From DATMNR01 sp963702765 (GTDB lineage: Bacteria; Chloroflexota; Ktedonobacteria; Ktedonobacterales; Ktedonobacteraceae): DNA of 64,000 nt. Below are positions 17,858-26,852 of the stretch, one piece after another. The position numbers and the translations under genes were made by a program. The stretch lies in NCBI GenBank assembly GCA_963702765.1, contig CAVPEB010000027.1, forward strand, positions 186,001 to 250,000, read 5' to 3'. The notes beneath the pieces were generated by a model. It saw nothing but the letters and a program-made list of their open reading frames with translations, was not told where the DNA came from and did not search any database. How positions within the stretch are numbered: position 1 is the stretch's first letter; each line of letters starts with the position of its first letter.

Positions 17858-18211
17858 TCACTCGAGTGGGACTTCGACGGCAACATCGAGCTTGGGGTAG
17901 TAGGACTTCACGTTCCTCCCGTACTTGTCTCGGAACTTCTCAAGGACATTGCCGAGCTGCGCCTCGTCGGTGAGAAAACGAGCGCTCGCGGTGAACGTCT
18001 TCCCACGCGCCTCCAGGCGGATGGTCGGGTTCTTGCGCAGGTTTTTGTACCAGTCGGTATCTGATCCCTTCACCGGGATCAGATAGAGCTTGTCGCCATC
18101 CACGGCAAACCAACGGGGTAGGTAAAGGGATCGACCGGACGTTCGACCGGTCACGGTGATATCGAGTTCATTGCTGCCCTGCAGGGCAGCGCGAAAATCT
18201 GTCTGTGCCAT
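17858..18211 (-). CDS. DDN-type F420-dependent nitroreductase-like protein
   Basis: A 117-residue split-barrel protein of the deazaflavin-dependent nitroreductase (DUF385) family. The pattern DITVTGRTSGRSLYLPRWFA near the N-terminus and YLIPVKGSDTDWYKNLRKNP in the middle matches the family's T-x-G-R-x-SG and DW-x-x-N-L-x-x-NP motifs, which contact F420. Members reduce activated double bonds or nitro groups using F420H2. It lies 11 bases after the zinc alcohol dehydrogenase stop and is probably the last gene of the minus-strand cluster that begins with the cupin gene. Confidence 0.8.
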   Translation of the reverse strand: MAQTDFRAALQGSNELDITVTGRTSGRSLYLPRWFAVDGDKLYLIPVKGSDTDWYKNLRKNPTIRLEARGKTFTASARFLTDEAQLGNVLEKFRDKYGRNVKSYYPKLDVAVEVPLE

Positions 18212-18222
18212 AAATGTCTCCT

Positions 18223-19257
18223 TTACGGAAGCACCAAAACTTTGATGGCTTCACGAGTATCCATCGCCGCGTATCCGGCAGGAACCCCATCCAGATCGAC
18301 TGTCATGTCGAGGACGGGTGACGGATCAAGTTTTCCTGCGATCACATCCTGCAACAATTCTGGCAGGTAGGCGCGCGCAGGTGCCACGCCGCCGGTGATG
18401 GTAATATTCTGGAACAATCGGTACGTCAGATCAGGAGGCTGGTCGGCATGGGTAAAGCCAACGCAACTGACGGATTTGCCCGGTCGGGTCATGTAAATCG
18501 CCATGTTCATGGCTTCAAGCGTGCCGACGCACTCCAGGACCGCTTCGGCCCCGCCATGCGTCTGCTCGCGCACTTCCTGTACCGCTTGCTCATCTCTGGC
18601 CGTGATGATATCGGTGGCTCCAAACGCCTGTGCTAGCTTCAGCCTCTGTTCCTGGTGTCCGATCATAAAAATGCGTTCTGCCCCCAGACGTTTGGCGGCC
18701 AGAACTCCACAGAGTCCGACAGCTCCATCACCAATCACTGCCACCGTGCTGCCTGCCCTGACTCCTGCGGTGATGGCTGCGTGATGGCCTGTCGCCATGA
18801 CATCGGTGAGGGGAAGGATGGCCTTAAGCAGATGCTCGTCACCTTCCACGCTGGGAGGAAGGACCACCAGGGTGCCGTCGGCGTATGGGACGCGAATGGC
18901 TTCGCCCTGGCCGCCATCATTGGGACCGCCCCAGCGCTCTCCATGCACGCATGAGCTTGGCAAGCCTGCACGACAGAACTCGCATGTGCCATCCGATATC
19001 AAGAAAGGGGAGATCACGCGATCTCCTTTTTTGATGGTGCGCACTTCTGCCCCGACCTCCTCGACCATACCTATCCATTCGTGTCCCATGCGATCTCCTG
19101 GCGCACGATGATCGATGCCGCGATAAGACCACAGATCCGAGCCACAAATCCCCGCATGCGTAATACGGGCAACCACATCGGTTGGGGCCTCAATGATGGG
19201 ATCGGGGACATGGTCGATGCGCATATCTCTGGGTCCATGATAAACGGTTGCTTTCAT
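18223..19257 (-). CDS. Zinc-dependent alcohol dehydrogenase
   Basis: A 344-residue medium-chain dehydrogenase/reductase. ITHAGICGSDLWSYRG (about residues 32-47) holds the catalytic zinc Cys, GHEWIGMVEEVG (about 58-70) the His-Glu pair, and FCRAGLPSSCVHG the structural-zinc region, with cysteines reduced in number. The NAD(P) motif is VIGDGAVGLCGV (about 165-177). The ATG at 19257 follows AGAGGAGAAATAC. Upstream the frame is open for 67 codons without a stop and covers the tail of the preceding, frameshifted SDR gene, so a read-through fusion is formally possible. Confidence 0.85.
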   Translation of the reverse strand: MKATVYHGPRDMRIDHVPDPIIEAPTDVVARITHAGICGSDLWSYRGIDHRAPGDRMGHEWIGMVEEVGAEVRTIKKGDRVISPFLISDGTCEFCRAGLPSSCVHGERWGGPNDGGQGEAIRVPYADGTLVVLPPSVEGDEHLLKAILPLTDVMATGHHAAITAGVRAGSTVAVIGDGAVGLCGVLAAKRLGAERIFMIGHQEQRLKLAQAFGATDIITARDEQAVQEVREQTHGGAEAVLECVGTLEAMNMAIYMTRPGKSVSCVGFTHADQPPDLTYRLFQNITITGGVAPARAYLPELLQDVIAGKLDPSPVLDMTVDLDGVPAGYAAMDTREAIKVLVLP

Positions 19258-19268
19258 GTATTTCTCCT

Positions 19269-20120
19269 CTATTCTTCCCCGCGATGGGAAGTCCGTAGAA
19301 GCGGAAGCGAAGCTCGGTCTGCGCTTCAAAGTCTTCGATCCGCTTGCGTAGGGTCGCAAGCGTGCCTTCCAGTGCCTGCGATCCCAGTACCATGCGCAGC
19401 GGCGCGGGCTCCACGTCCACGCTCTCGATAATGCGTGCGGCCATTCGGGCCGGGTCACCAGGGGCCAGACCGTTCTTGGGGTCGAGCATCTTCAGAAAGC
19501 TATGGGCCGACGTTTGGTCGTATGATGGGCATCAGCTGTGCCACCTGAGCGCTGCCGTAGCGGAACTCAGTACGCGCGCCGCCGGGCTCTACGATAGTTA
19601 TGCCGATGCCGAACGGCGCGACCTCCTGGGCAACCAATTCCACGAAGCCTTCGATGCCCCACTTGGTCGCGTGGTACAACGAGTTCCCCGCAAAGGCAAC
19701 CTGACCGCCGTAGGACGATATCTGGATGATGCGCCCGCCGCCCTGGGCGCGCAGGTACGGCAGCACGGCGCGGATGAGTTGTATCGGCCCGAGCAGGTTA
19801 GTCGCGACGATGTGCTCGACTTGCTCGTCGGAAAGCTCTTCCGCAGCTCCGAACAGACCGTAGCCAGCGTTGCTGATAATTACGTCGATGCGTCCAAGCT
19901 CAGAAAACGAGTGCTCTAGAACCTTGTGGATCGCCGCCGTGTCGGTGACATCGAGCAGCTCGGCGTGGTAGGTCTCGGGGTATCGCTCAAGCAAATCGGC
20001 GACTTTCTCCGTGTCGCGGACGGTTCCAATGACGCGATCTCCCCGCTCCAGGAGCTGCTCGGTGAGCTGGCGGCCAAAGCCGCTGCTGACGCCAGTGATA
20101 AACCAGGTGCGTTGTGCCAT
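19269..20120 (-). pseudogene. Short-chain dehydrogenase, frameshifted
   Basis: The 206-residue intact part starts MAQRTWFITGVSSGFGRQLT, with the classical T-G-x-x-x-G-x-G motif, NAG in IDVIISNAGYG, and the catalytic YHATK at about residue 155. After QLMPI the frame is lost by one base near 19525; the next frame reads YDQTSAHSFLKMLDPKNGLA then GDPARMAARIIESVDVEPAP, the normal SDR C-terminus. A second shift near 19315 is needed to reach the usual end (STDFP). The active-site region survives, so a truncated protein could still be made. Confidence 0.75.
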
Positions 20121-20170
20121 TTAACATTTTCCTGTCATTGAGTAAAGGTCGGAACGATCGTTCTCCACGA

Positions 20171-20566
20171 TCAGGCTTTGTATTGTTCGTCGCTGACCTT
20201 TTCCATCCAGTCGACGGTCTTGCCGTCGAGCTTTTCCTGAATAGCGATATGGGTCATGGCTGTGTTTGGTGCGGCGCCATGCCAATGTTTCTCCCCCGGC
20301 GCGAACCAGATCACATCCCCCGGTCTGATGTCCTCGATCGGACCACCCAGGCGTTGGACCCGGCCACAGCCAGCCGTCACGATCAGAGTTTGGCCCAGCG
20401 GATGGGTGTGCCATGCAGTCCGAGCGCCCGGCTCGAACGTGACACTGGCGCCGACCACGCGGGCCGGTTCAGGGGCCTCGAACAGGGGGTCAATGCGTAC
20501 CGCGCCGGTAAAATACTCGGCCGGTCCTTTGCCGGAAGGTTGCGAGCCACTTCTTTTGATGTCCAT
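20171..20566 (-). CDS. Cupin-domain protein
   Basis: A 131-residue single-domain cupin. The first metal motif is WHTHPLGQTLIV (about residues 52-63, giving HxH and a Gln in place of the more usual Glu), and the second is GEKHWHGAAPNTAMTHIA (about 91-108). The arrangement matches the small cupins that include (R)-mandelonitrile lyases and carboxymuconolactone-associated cupins. It is the first gene of the minus-strand cluster leading to the SDR, alcohol dehydrogenase and DDN-type genes, and is divergent from the AraC regulator at 20916. Confidence 0.8.
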   Translation of the reverse strand: MDIKRSGSQPSGKGPAEYFTGAVRIDPLFEAPEPARVVGASVTFEPGARTAWHTHPLGQTLIVTAGCGRVQRLGGPIEDIRPGDVIWFAPGEKHWHGAAPNTAMTHIAIQEKLDGKTVDWMEKVSDEQYKA

Positions 20567-20838
20567 GTTCTGAATTCCTCCACGTTAAATCGTTTTTAGT
20601 ACCTCATGAGGCTCACATCCATAATCCTGCGGCTTTTGTATAGTGAGAGCCGTAGAAATGGCGAAAGGCATGTGCATCCATGCTCACATGCGTGTGAATG
20701 CCGATGAGGGCTGGACAGACCAACACATCAGTGTAGCGTTGTCCCTTCTTGAAGAAAAGTCCAGCTTATCGGCAAAAGCAGAGAAGCATGTTCTCTGTCT
20801 AGTGCTAATTATAGACACCCTGGAGCATAGGGTGATAG

Positions 20839-20861
20839 AATGATTGTCGAAAATGATTGTC
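20839..20861. promoter_or_regulatory. Direct repeat upstream of the AraC-type gene
   Basis: AATGATTGTC occurs at 20839-20848 and again at 20852-20861, a spacing of 13 bases, with a weaker third match (TGATTCTGC) right after. Tandem direct repeats with about one-and-a-quarter turn spacing in the intergenic region between an AraC regulator and its divergent target cluster are a plausible operator. The rest of 20567-20915 shows no gene I trust. Confidence 0.45.
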
Positions 20862-20915
20862 TGATTCTGCAAAATCTTCCAGAAGAGCGATGGAGAAACA
20901 AGAGAAGAGGTTCCG

Positions 20916-21863
20916 ATGAATGTGATGATCCACCAGCAGGCAGAACGCGAGGCCGAGTTGATGCAAGCCCACCGCGAGGAACTGGTTGAGCGGATCGGGC
21001 GAGCCGTGCGCGAAGATGGGACCGTCCAGACGCTCCAAGGGCTGTACCTGTCCCGCTCCTCCTTGCCTCTAAAGCCGCTTCACAGCGTACTCAAGCCATC
21101 TGTGTGCGTGATTGCCCAGGGCAGCAAAGAGGTCCTTCTCGGGGACAGTCGCTACCGCTACGACCCCTCGCATTACCTGCTCGCTACGGTTGAGTTGCCC
21201 CGCGTCAGCCAGGTCCTCGAAGCCTCGAAGGAGCGGCCCTACCTCAGTCTCCGCCTGGAACTTGACCCCACCCTTGTCAGTTCGGTTATGGTTGAGGCCG
21301 GTCACGCCTCGCCAAGAGATCATGCCGATGTGAGAGCCATCGCCGTCAGTCCATTGGATGGGAACCTGCTGGATGCCTTCGTGCGGCTCGTCAGACTCCT
21401 GGATGCTCCTGCCGAAGCGCGGGTCCTCCTGCCGCTGATCACGCGAGAAATTATCTACCGACTCCTGATGGGAGAGCAAGGTGGCCGACTCCGTCACCTT
21501 GCTCTCCAGGGGGGCTACACCCCGTATATTGCCAGAGCGGTCGCGCGACTCCGTCAAGACTTTGACCAGCCACTTCACGTCGAGGGACTCGCGCGAGAAC
21601 TGGGCATGAGCGTCTCGGGGTTCCACCACCACTTCAAAGCCGTTACGGCGATGAGTCCCTTGCAATTCCAGAAACGGTTGCGGCTCCAGGAGGCTCGCCG
21701 TCTGATGCTGGGCGAAGACCTCGACGCGGCGAGTGCGGCCTATCGCGTAGGATACCACGACGCCTCCCACTTCAATCGCGAGTACAAAAGCCTCTTCGGC
21801 GTCCCACCGATGCGCGACGTGCAACGACTGCGGGAAGAGACCCTCGCTTTCCCTGGCCAATGA
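20916..21863 (+). CDS. AraC-family transcriptional regulator
   Basis: A 315-residue regulator with the AraC_N-type N-terminal domain (about residues 35-185; SLPLKPLHSVLKPSVCVIAQ and GDSRYRYDPSHYLLATVELP are characteristic) and the usual double helix-turn-helix at the C-terminus (GLARELGMSVSGFHHHFKA, then AAYRVGYHDASHFNREYKSL). This subgroup is often divergent from oxidoreductase genes. Here it faces the cupin-SDR-ADH-DDN cluster and is the obvious candidate activator. The ATG at 20916 follows AGAGGTTCCG. Confidence 0.9.
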   Translation: MNVMIHQQAEREAELMQAHREELVERIGRAVREDGTVQTLQGLYLSRSSLPLKPLHSVLKPSVCVIAQGSKEVLLGDSRYRYDPSHYLLATVELPRVSQVLEASKERPYLSLRLELDPTLVSSVMVEAGHASPRDHADVRAIAVSPLDGNLLDAFVRLVRLLDAPAEARVLLPLITREIIYRLLMGEQGGRLRHLALQGGYTPYIARAVARLRQDFDQPLHVEGLARELGMSVSGFHHHFKAVTAMSPLQFQKRLRLQEARRLMLGEDLDAASAAYRVGYHDASHFNREYKSLFGVPPMRDVQRLREETLAFPGQ

Positions 21864-22046
21864 GGCAGAAGGCACATCCGATACAGAGCATGATCTGCCT
21901 CACGCAACAGGCCACTGCCCCAGATGCGCCGACAGTGTTGGCCTGGTTTTCTTCATCGGCACATCCAGAAAAAGTGACCTGATTTACCTGTTCAAGGAAT
22001 CGTTATTAAGGAAACAGTATCATTTTGAATTGGAAAGGCATGTGCT

Positions 22047-22547
22047 GTGAATCATAAAAAACGTATTGAGCCGGGGCCTGGACAGGAGTCCGTTTGGGAT
22101 TATCCACGTCCACCCAGGCTTGAAGAGAGCCATAAACATATCAAAGTCATTTTTAATGGGGTTGTGATTGCAGAGACGGAGCGGGCTAAACGCATACTCG
22201 AAACAAGCCACCCACCTGTTTACTATATCCCGCCAGAAGATGTGAAGCTGGAGCAGTACTTCGCTGAGACTCCGCGCACTACATTTTGTGAATGGAAAGG
22301 TGCGGCCTCTTACTATACCATCACTGTTGGTGACAAAACCGTGACCAATGCCGCGTGGTTTTATCAACATCCGACACACCCATATGAAGCACTGGCCAAT
22401 CATGTTGCTTTTTATCCAGGCAAGATGGATGCCTGTTTCGTAGATGATGAACAGGTTCAGGCACAGCAGGGGGATTTCTATGGGGGCTGGATTACGAGTG
22501 AGATTGTGGGGCCATTTAAAGGGGGAGCGGAGACGTTTGGGTGGTAA
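22047..22547 (+). CDS. DUF427-family protein
   Basis: A 166-residue protein with the DUF427 pattern: VWDYPRPPRLEESHKHIKVI, then VVIAETERAKRILETSHPPV, YYIPPEDV, then CEWKGAASYYTITVGDKTV and a C-terminal FYPGKMDACFVDDEQV. The family has no established function. GTG at 22047 is the likely start. It stands alone, 180 bases downstream of the AraC gene on the same strand. Confidence 0.85.
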   Translation: MNHKKRIEPGPGQESVWDYPRPPRLEESHKHIKVIFNGVVIAETERAKRILETSHPPVYYIPPEDVKLEQYFAETPRTTFCEWKGAASYYTITVGDKTVTNAAWFYQHPTHPYEALANHVAFYPGKMDACFVDDEQVQAQQGDFYGGWITSEIVGPFKGGAETFGW

Positions 22548-22718
22548 GTAGGCCGGCAGCGGTGATGGGTAGCAACCTTACCTCACCCAATAAGAAGCCC
22601 GACACATAAAATGGCGTGTCACCATAACGAATTCATTTAGTGCGACCTATAAAGCATGCAATGGTCACATTTTTTATCATAAAATGGTGCATGTCCATCT
22701 GCTCATCTGCTTCTTTCA

Positions 22719-23972
22719 TCATTGCCATCTTTTCACATACTTTCTCCCTCTGTTCCTCTGACAGCGGGCCGCGAATCCATTCCTGCGGAGAGTGATGACG
22801 ACAATGAGCAACGCGATGAGCATGCTTATCACCCCTACCCAGGCCAGCTGCGTGACCGCGAGCCAGCGCAGGGCCAGACCACCCACCGCAGCACCGCCAG
22901 CAATCCCCAGATAGAGGGCGGAGTTATTAAGCGCTAGAAGCACAGTGGCATGCTCTGGTGCAATGGTCAACAAACGCTGTTGTTGCGGAATAAAAAGCAG
23001 TGCAAAACTCATCCCCCAGAGCAAGAGTATGATGATCCCATTGTTGATCGTGGTTGTGACTAGCGGAAGGAGCAGTTGAATCACGATCAACGCTACCAGG
23101 AAGACCACAACCAGTCGATGGGGACTAACGCGATCCGAAAGCCTACCACTTATCACATTGGCGAGCACGATTCCCAGACCAAAGCAGGCGAGCAGGACAC
23201 TCACATCCGAGATGTGCAACTGCTGCTGTAAAAGTAAGGCAATGTAGGGGTACAGGACATAGACGCCGACATTCCACAGGAAAGCGGGGATGAGGGCCAG
23301 TACTACCCGAGGATTGGTGATTGGCGAGAGGCGATCTTTCAATGAAGGGGATGTAAGGGCGAATGAGGCCGGAGTGGGAAGTCGGAAGAGCACGAGGAAG
23401 AGAAACGCGATACCTGCCAGCCCACCGACCATAATAAAGGAGAGCCTCCACCCAAAGTACTCACCGATCCACGTGCCGAGAGGTGCCCCAAGCACTGTTG
23501 CCACGTTTAACCCGCTGACGACCAGCGCTAGCGCCTGACCTCGTTTGGAAGGAGGAGCCAGTTCGATACCTACGGCAAAGGCCAGAGGGGTATAGGTGGC
23601 TGCGAAACAACCAGCCAGAATACGAGTGAACAATAAGAAAGGAAACGATGGGGAGAAAGCCGAGGCAAGATTGGCGAGTCCAAGCAGTCCGAGTGCGCCC
23701 ATCAGAACACGATAACGCGGCCAATGAGCTGTAACAGCAGCCAGAATGGGCGCTCCCAGGCCGTAGGTCAGCGCGAAAACGGTGATCAACTGGCCGACCA
23801 GGCCCTCGCTTACCCCAGTCTCGTGCGCGATTACGGGAAGCACTCCCGCGATGATGAAAGCATCCGTTCCCAGGGCAAACATGCCTAGAGCAAGCAGGAT
23901 GATGCGAGGGTTCATGCGTATGAGAGGCTCCTGTCTTTCTACGGTAGAGCGTAGGTTTGTCGCTGGTAACAT
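22719..23972 (-). CDS. MFS transporter, DHA1-like
   Basis: A 417-residue major facilitator with twelve predicted helices. The N-terminal helix has the DHA1 signature ALGMFALGTDAFIIAGVLPV (about residues 29-48), and the 2-3 loop motif lies near WPRYRVLMG. Relatives include the AraJ/Cmx-like sugar or drug efflux pumps. The first ATG (23972) has AAGGAAGA upstream and another at 23918 has CAGGAG; either is possible. It is divergent from the Lrp-type regulator at 24117, its likely controller. Confidence 0.85.
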   Translation of the reverse strand: MLPATNLRSTVERQEPLIRMNPRIILLALGMFALGTDAFIIAGVLPVIAHETGVSEGLVGQLITVFALTYGLGAPILAAVTAHWPRYRVLMGALGLLGLANLASAFSPSFPFLLFTRILAGCFAATYTPLAFAVGIELAPPSKRGQALALVVSGLNVATVLGAPLGTWIGEYFGWRLSFIMVGGLAGIAFLFLVLFRLPTPASFALTSPSLKDRLSPITNPRVVLALIPAFLWNVGVYVLYPYIALLLQQQLHISDVSVLLACFGLGIVLANVISGRLSDRVSPHRLVVVFLVALIVIQLLLPLVTTTINNGIIILLLWGMSFALLFIPQQQRLLTIAPEHATVLLALNNSALYLGIAGGAAVGGLALRWLAVTQLAWVGVISMLIALLIVVITLRRNGFAARCQRNRGRKYVKRWQ

Positions 23973-24116
23973 GGAAATTCGATCTTCCTTTGTGTCTGCG
24001 TGATAAAAATTGAGCTTAGTTGCGCTCTCATCATACCAGCAGGCCCCCGAGAGAAGAATAGCACACGAAACGAGATATGTTATACTTGCTTTTAAAAAGA
24101 AAGGTATTTCCCGGAG

Positions 24117-24632
24117 TTGGCTTTGCAGTCAGAAAGATCCCTCGATCAGACCGATTGGAAGATTTTACGCGAGTTACAGCAGGATGCGCGTCTCTCTTAT
24201 AAGGAGCTAGGCAGGCGAGTGGGGTTATCAGCGCCAGCCACCGCAGAGAGGGTTCACAAGCTGGAGGACGCAGGCATCATTACGAGTTATGGCGCACAGG
24301 TGGATGTCGCAAAGCTGGGTTTGCCTTTGCTGGTCTTTATCCAGTTACATTGCTTTCCAGAGAGATGTTTGTTTAAGACCAGTAGCGCCGAGAAGTTTCC
24401 AGAGATCCTGGAGATCCATAAACTCAGTGGGAGTCACTGCGCACTGCTCAAGGTTGCTCTTTCTTCGCTGGAGCATTTGGAAGCGTTTAATGAGAGGTTG
24501 GGCGTGCATGGAGAACAGATTACCAATGTGGTTACTTCCAATCTTTTCTCGAAGCCAGTGATTGATTGGGAGGAGCCAGAGGTAAATCTTCGTCCTTCTC
24601 TTCAGCAGGGGTGGGAGAAGCCTAAGCGTTAG
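24117..24632 (+). CDS. Lrp/AsnC-family transcriptional regulator
   Basis: A 171-residue regulator. The N-terminal winged helix is typical: LDQTDWKILRELQQDARLSY, then KELGRRVGLSAPATAERVHK and LEDAGIITSYGAQVD. The C-terminal ligand-binding (RAM) half is recognisable in VTSNLFSKPVIDW. The frame begins with TTG at 24117 after CCGGAG; no better ATG exists in frame before the domain. A TATACT box at about 24079 could serve as its -10 element. It probably controls the divergent MFS gene. Confidence 0.85.
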   Translation: MALQSERSLDQTDWKILRELQQDARLSYKELGRRVGLSAPATAERVHKLEDAGIITSYGAQVDVAKLGLPLLVFIQLHCFPERCLFKTSSAEKFPEILEIHKLSGSHCALLKVALSSLEHLEAFNERLGVHGEQITNVVTSNLFSKPVIDWEEPEVNLRPSLQQGWEKPKR

Positions 24633-24849
24633 TGTTTCTATCCTTTCATTTCAATAGAGTCGATAATCATAACCCTGCCTACCGATATTTAGCAATCTGT
24701 CCAACTTTAAAGACTGTACTGACCCCATGAGATTGGAAACTCCACGTGCCGTTGTTCGTTCAACTCGGGCAGCTTAGACTGCTCCTGCCTCCATTGGCTT
24801 TTTGGCCTTCGGAATTTCTCTGACAGCCACTTGAACTATCATCCATGTG

Positions 24850-25359
24850 TCAACTCCTTTTATCGCTCGCGCTTTTTCGTGTGTTCAGCCCCACTGCTTC
24901 GAGAATGAGTGCCTCAAGCGCTGCTTCATCTACAGGGTAGCCTTCATGGAAGTCAATGGCACGAACGGTGTTGCTTTCTAGACGTGTGTTGAAGAGTTTC
25001 TTTGGATCCTTCATCTGAGCACCTTGAGGGAATGTCAACCTCACAGCGTTCTTGAGCGTATCTGCCAGGCAGAGTATTCCTTCATGAGACCAAACGGGGA
25101 CTCCCATTGGTTTGGAGGGCTTTTTCCACTTCACTTCTTCGACCACGACAGGGTCAGCTTGCTTGATGACAGTGCGCAGCTGTGACAATTTCTTGCCCCG
25201 CCAATCATCCGACTCTCTGATGATGGCGTCTATCTGTTGAGATGGAGACTTCCCTTTCGGGGAAGGATTCTGATTTGCTTTCATACTCAGCTCACCGCTT
25301 TCTTCACGAGTGCTTTCCCAGTCTGCCTTTTTCGCGGCTTTTTTAGGAGTGCTTGTCAT
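24850..25359 (-). CDS. DUF1801 (YdhG-like) protein
   Basis: A 169-residue protein of the DUF1801/YdhG superfamily. The core starts near residue 45 with DWRGKKLSQLRTVIKQADP and continues with EEVKWKKPSKPMGVPVWSHE, then GILCLADTLKNAVRLTFPQG, which is the family's central pattern. The N-terminal 40 residues are lysine-rich and disordered. Function is unknown. A further ATG with AAGGAG follows its stop on the same strand (at about 24840) but opens only about 28 codons. Confidence 0.8.
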   Translation of the reverse strand: MTSTPKKAAKKADWESTREESGELSMKANQNPSPKGKSPSQQIDAIIRESDDWRGKKLSQLRTVIKQADPVVVEEVKWKKPSKPMGVPVWSHEGILCLADTLKNAVRLTFPQGAQMKDPKKLFNTRLESNTVRAIDFHEGYPVDEAALEALILEAVGLNTRKSASDKRS

Positions 25360-25484
25360 AACGTATTCACCTTTTTCATAAACGTATCTCCTCTGTCACA
25401 TCTTCCCAAAGTTTACGATATTTCTCAAGCCATGCGTCAATGTGGCTCTTTTTGCTCAACGCACCGAAAAGGGTAGAGAGCGAG

Positions 25485-25715
25485 TCACTTGATGTGAATG
25501 TAGCGATAGAGCGTTGCCCGTGAAATGTGCAGCGTTTTACAGATGTCACTGATCTCATTGGTTGTATCCGCGTAGAGCTTTTTCGCCATTGCCACTTTTG
25601 AAGATGGTGCTTTCACTTCCGGTCTTCCGCCTAATCGTCCTCTAGCTCTAGCAGCCTCAAGTCCGGCAAGTGTCCGTTCCCTCATGAGATTTCGCTCAAA
25701 TGGAGAATGAAGATA
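25485..25715 (-). pseudogene. C-terminal fragment of a serine recombinase (resolvase/invertase)
   Basis: The frame reads HSPFERNLMRERTLAGLEAA, then RARGRLGGRPEV, and ends with a helix-turn-helix (NEISDICKTLHISRATLYRY). This is the hinge and DNA-binding C-terminus of Tn3-type resolvases and DNA invertases. The catalytic N-terminal domain with its serine is missing. The fragment abuts the -10 element of the next gene, so insertion debris has become the upstream region of that gene. Confidence 0.75.
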
Positions 25716-25737
25716 GAAACGCTTTTTATTCGAGTGA

Positions 25738-25743
25738 TATAAT
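25738..25743 (+). promoter_or_regulatory. Perfect TATAAT box six bases before an ATG
   Basis: TATAAT at 25738-25743 is followed by ACTAGT and the ATG at 25750. Transcription about seven bases downstream would begin at the start codon, giving a leaderless message; no Shine-Dalgarno sequence is present. The sequence 17 bases upstream (AGAAAC) is not a good -35 box. Confidence 0.45.
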
Positions 25744-25749
25744 ACTAGT

Positions 25750-26058
25750 ATGAAAAAATACTATGCACTCATTAATAAGCTCACTGCAAAAGTGGGCAAA
25801 CGTGATGAAGTCATACAGCTCTTGCTTGAATCGGGTAAACCTTTCCATGACAATTCTTCCTGTATTCTCTACCTTGTCTATGAAGACACAAAAGATCCAA
25901 ACGTGATCTGGGTAGAGGATTTATGGACGAATAAAGAGGATCATACTGCTGCGTTGGCAAGACCCGAATTTAAACCTTTTATAGCAAAAACGATACCGCT
26001 ACTAGAAGGCATGCCAGAACAAATCGAGATAAATCTCATTGGAGGCAAAGAACTCTAG
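25750..26058 (+). CDS. Antibiotic biosynthesis monooxygenase-domain protein
   Basis: A 102-residue ABM (YgiN-like) protein: YALINKLTAKVGKRDEVIQL at the N-terminus, CILYLVYEDTKDPNVIWVED in the centre, and EFKPFIAKTIPLLEGMPEQI at the end. The dimeric alpha-beta barrel family oxidises quinols or small aromatic compounds, but most members are uncharacterised. It appears monocistronic; the downstream 26059-26236 contains no gene I can support. Confidence 0.85.
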   Translation: MKKYYALINKLTAKVGKRDEVIQLLLESGKPFHDNSSCILYLVYEDTKDPNVIWVEDLWTNKEDHTAALARPEFKPFIAKTIPLLEGMPEQIEINLIGGKEL

Positions 26059-26236
26059 CCTTCGCAGGTAAATCTTCAGTAATCGTTTCCTTGTGAAGGA
26101 GACACAAAAACCTACCCCTATCAAAAATGTCTCTTGACAAGAAATTGTCAACTTTGTATTGTGGAATTGATGGCAAGTCGTTGAGTATACTCCCAGAGTT
26201 ACAGACAACTGCCTCAACTCTATGCAACTTCCCTAA

Positions 26237-26611
26237 TTACCTTACTTTGGTCTGATTGACGAACTCTATTCTACGTCTCCTAATCCACCCTACCTCTATG
26301 TTTCGCCTACCCATAACCTTACCTTGGAAAAGACAAAATGGACAATCACCGCAGTGTTACTCATTGATGAAGCCCAAACCCTCAAACCGCCACTGCTTGA
26401 GATGTTGCGGAAACTGATGAATTATGAAAGTAACGATCGGAAGTTTTTACAGGTGGTCTTGTTTGCCCAGGAAGACTTTCGAAAACGCCTCCAACATCCC
26501 TGTTATACCAATCTAATGAACCGTACTGCCATGTCATCGAGTATTGAAGCTCTCTCTCCTACCGAAACAGCAGCGATGCTCAAACATCGTTGGTGGGTTG
26601 CCTCGAATTGA
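26237..26611 (+). pseudogene. Fragment of an ExeA/TniB-type AAA ATPase
   Basis: The middle of the frame reads VLLIDEAQTLKPPLLEMLRK followed by LMNYESNDRKFLQVVLFAQE and ALSPTETAAMLKHRW, which is the Walker B and sensor region of ExeA-like ATPases used by transposons. The Walker A part is absent; the first 29 residues (FGLIDELYSTSPNPPYLYVS) do not fit the family. The reading frame has no ATG before the domain. It looks like a cut-down transposition gene, consistent with the resolvase fragment 500 bases upstream. Confidence 0.6.
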
Positions 26612-26852
26612 AAAGATACCTTTCCTTTCGTGTAGCAGCCCTGGCAATCATACCTGTGTAGTTACCGGCAGATTTTGAATATTAGAAAAGAAGAAGTTAG
26701 ATCTAGCAGATCAGTCATGTGTCGTTTCATACTATTATTACGTGGTAAGATCATTAGAGATGCTGGAAGGCAAAGCAGAGGAATGGCAGGTGAAAGCGTT
26801 GTCCCGTTCTCAAGAATGAGTTCCAGTCATTATTTTCGAAAAGAGGTTGCAC

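Noticed and set aside
21069..21875. 268-codon minus-strand frame inside the AraC gene
   Set aside because: Antisense shadow of an AraC-type regulator with complete domains.
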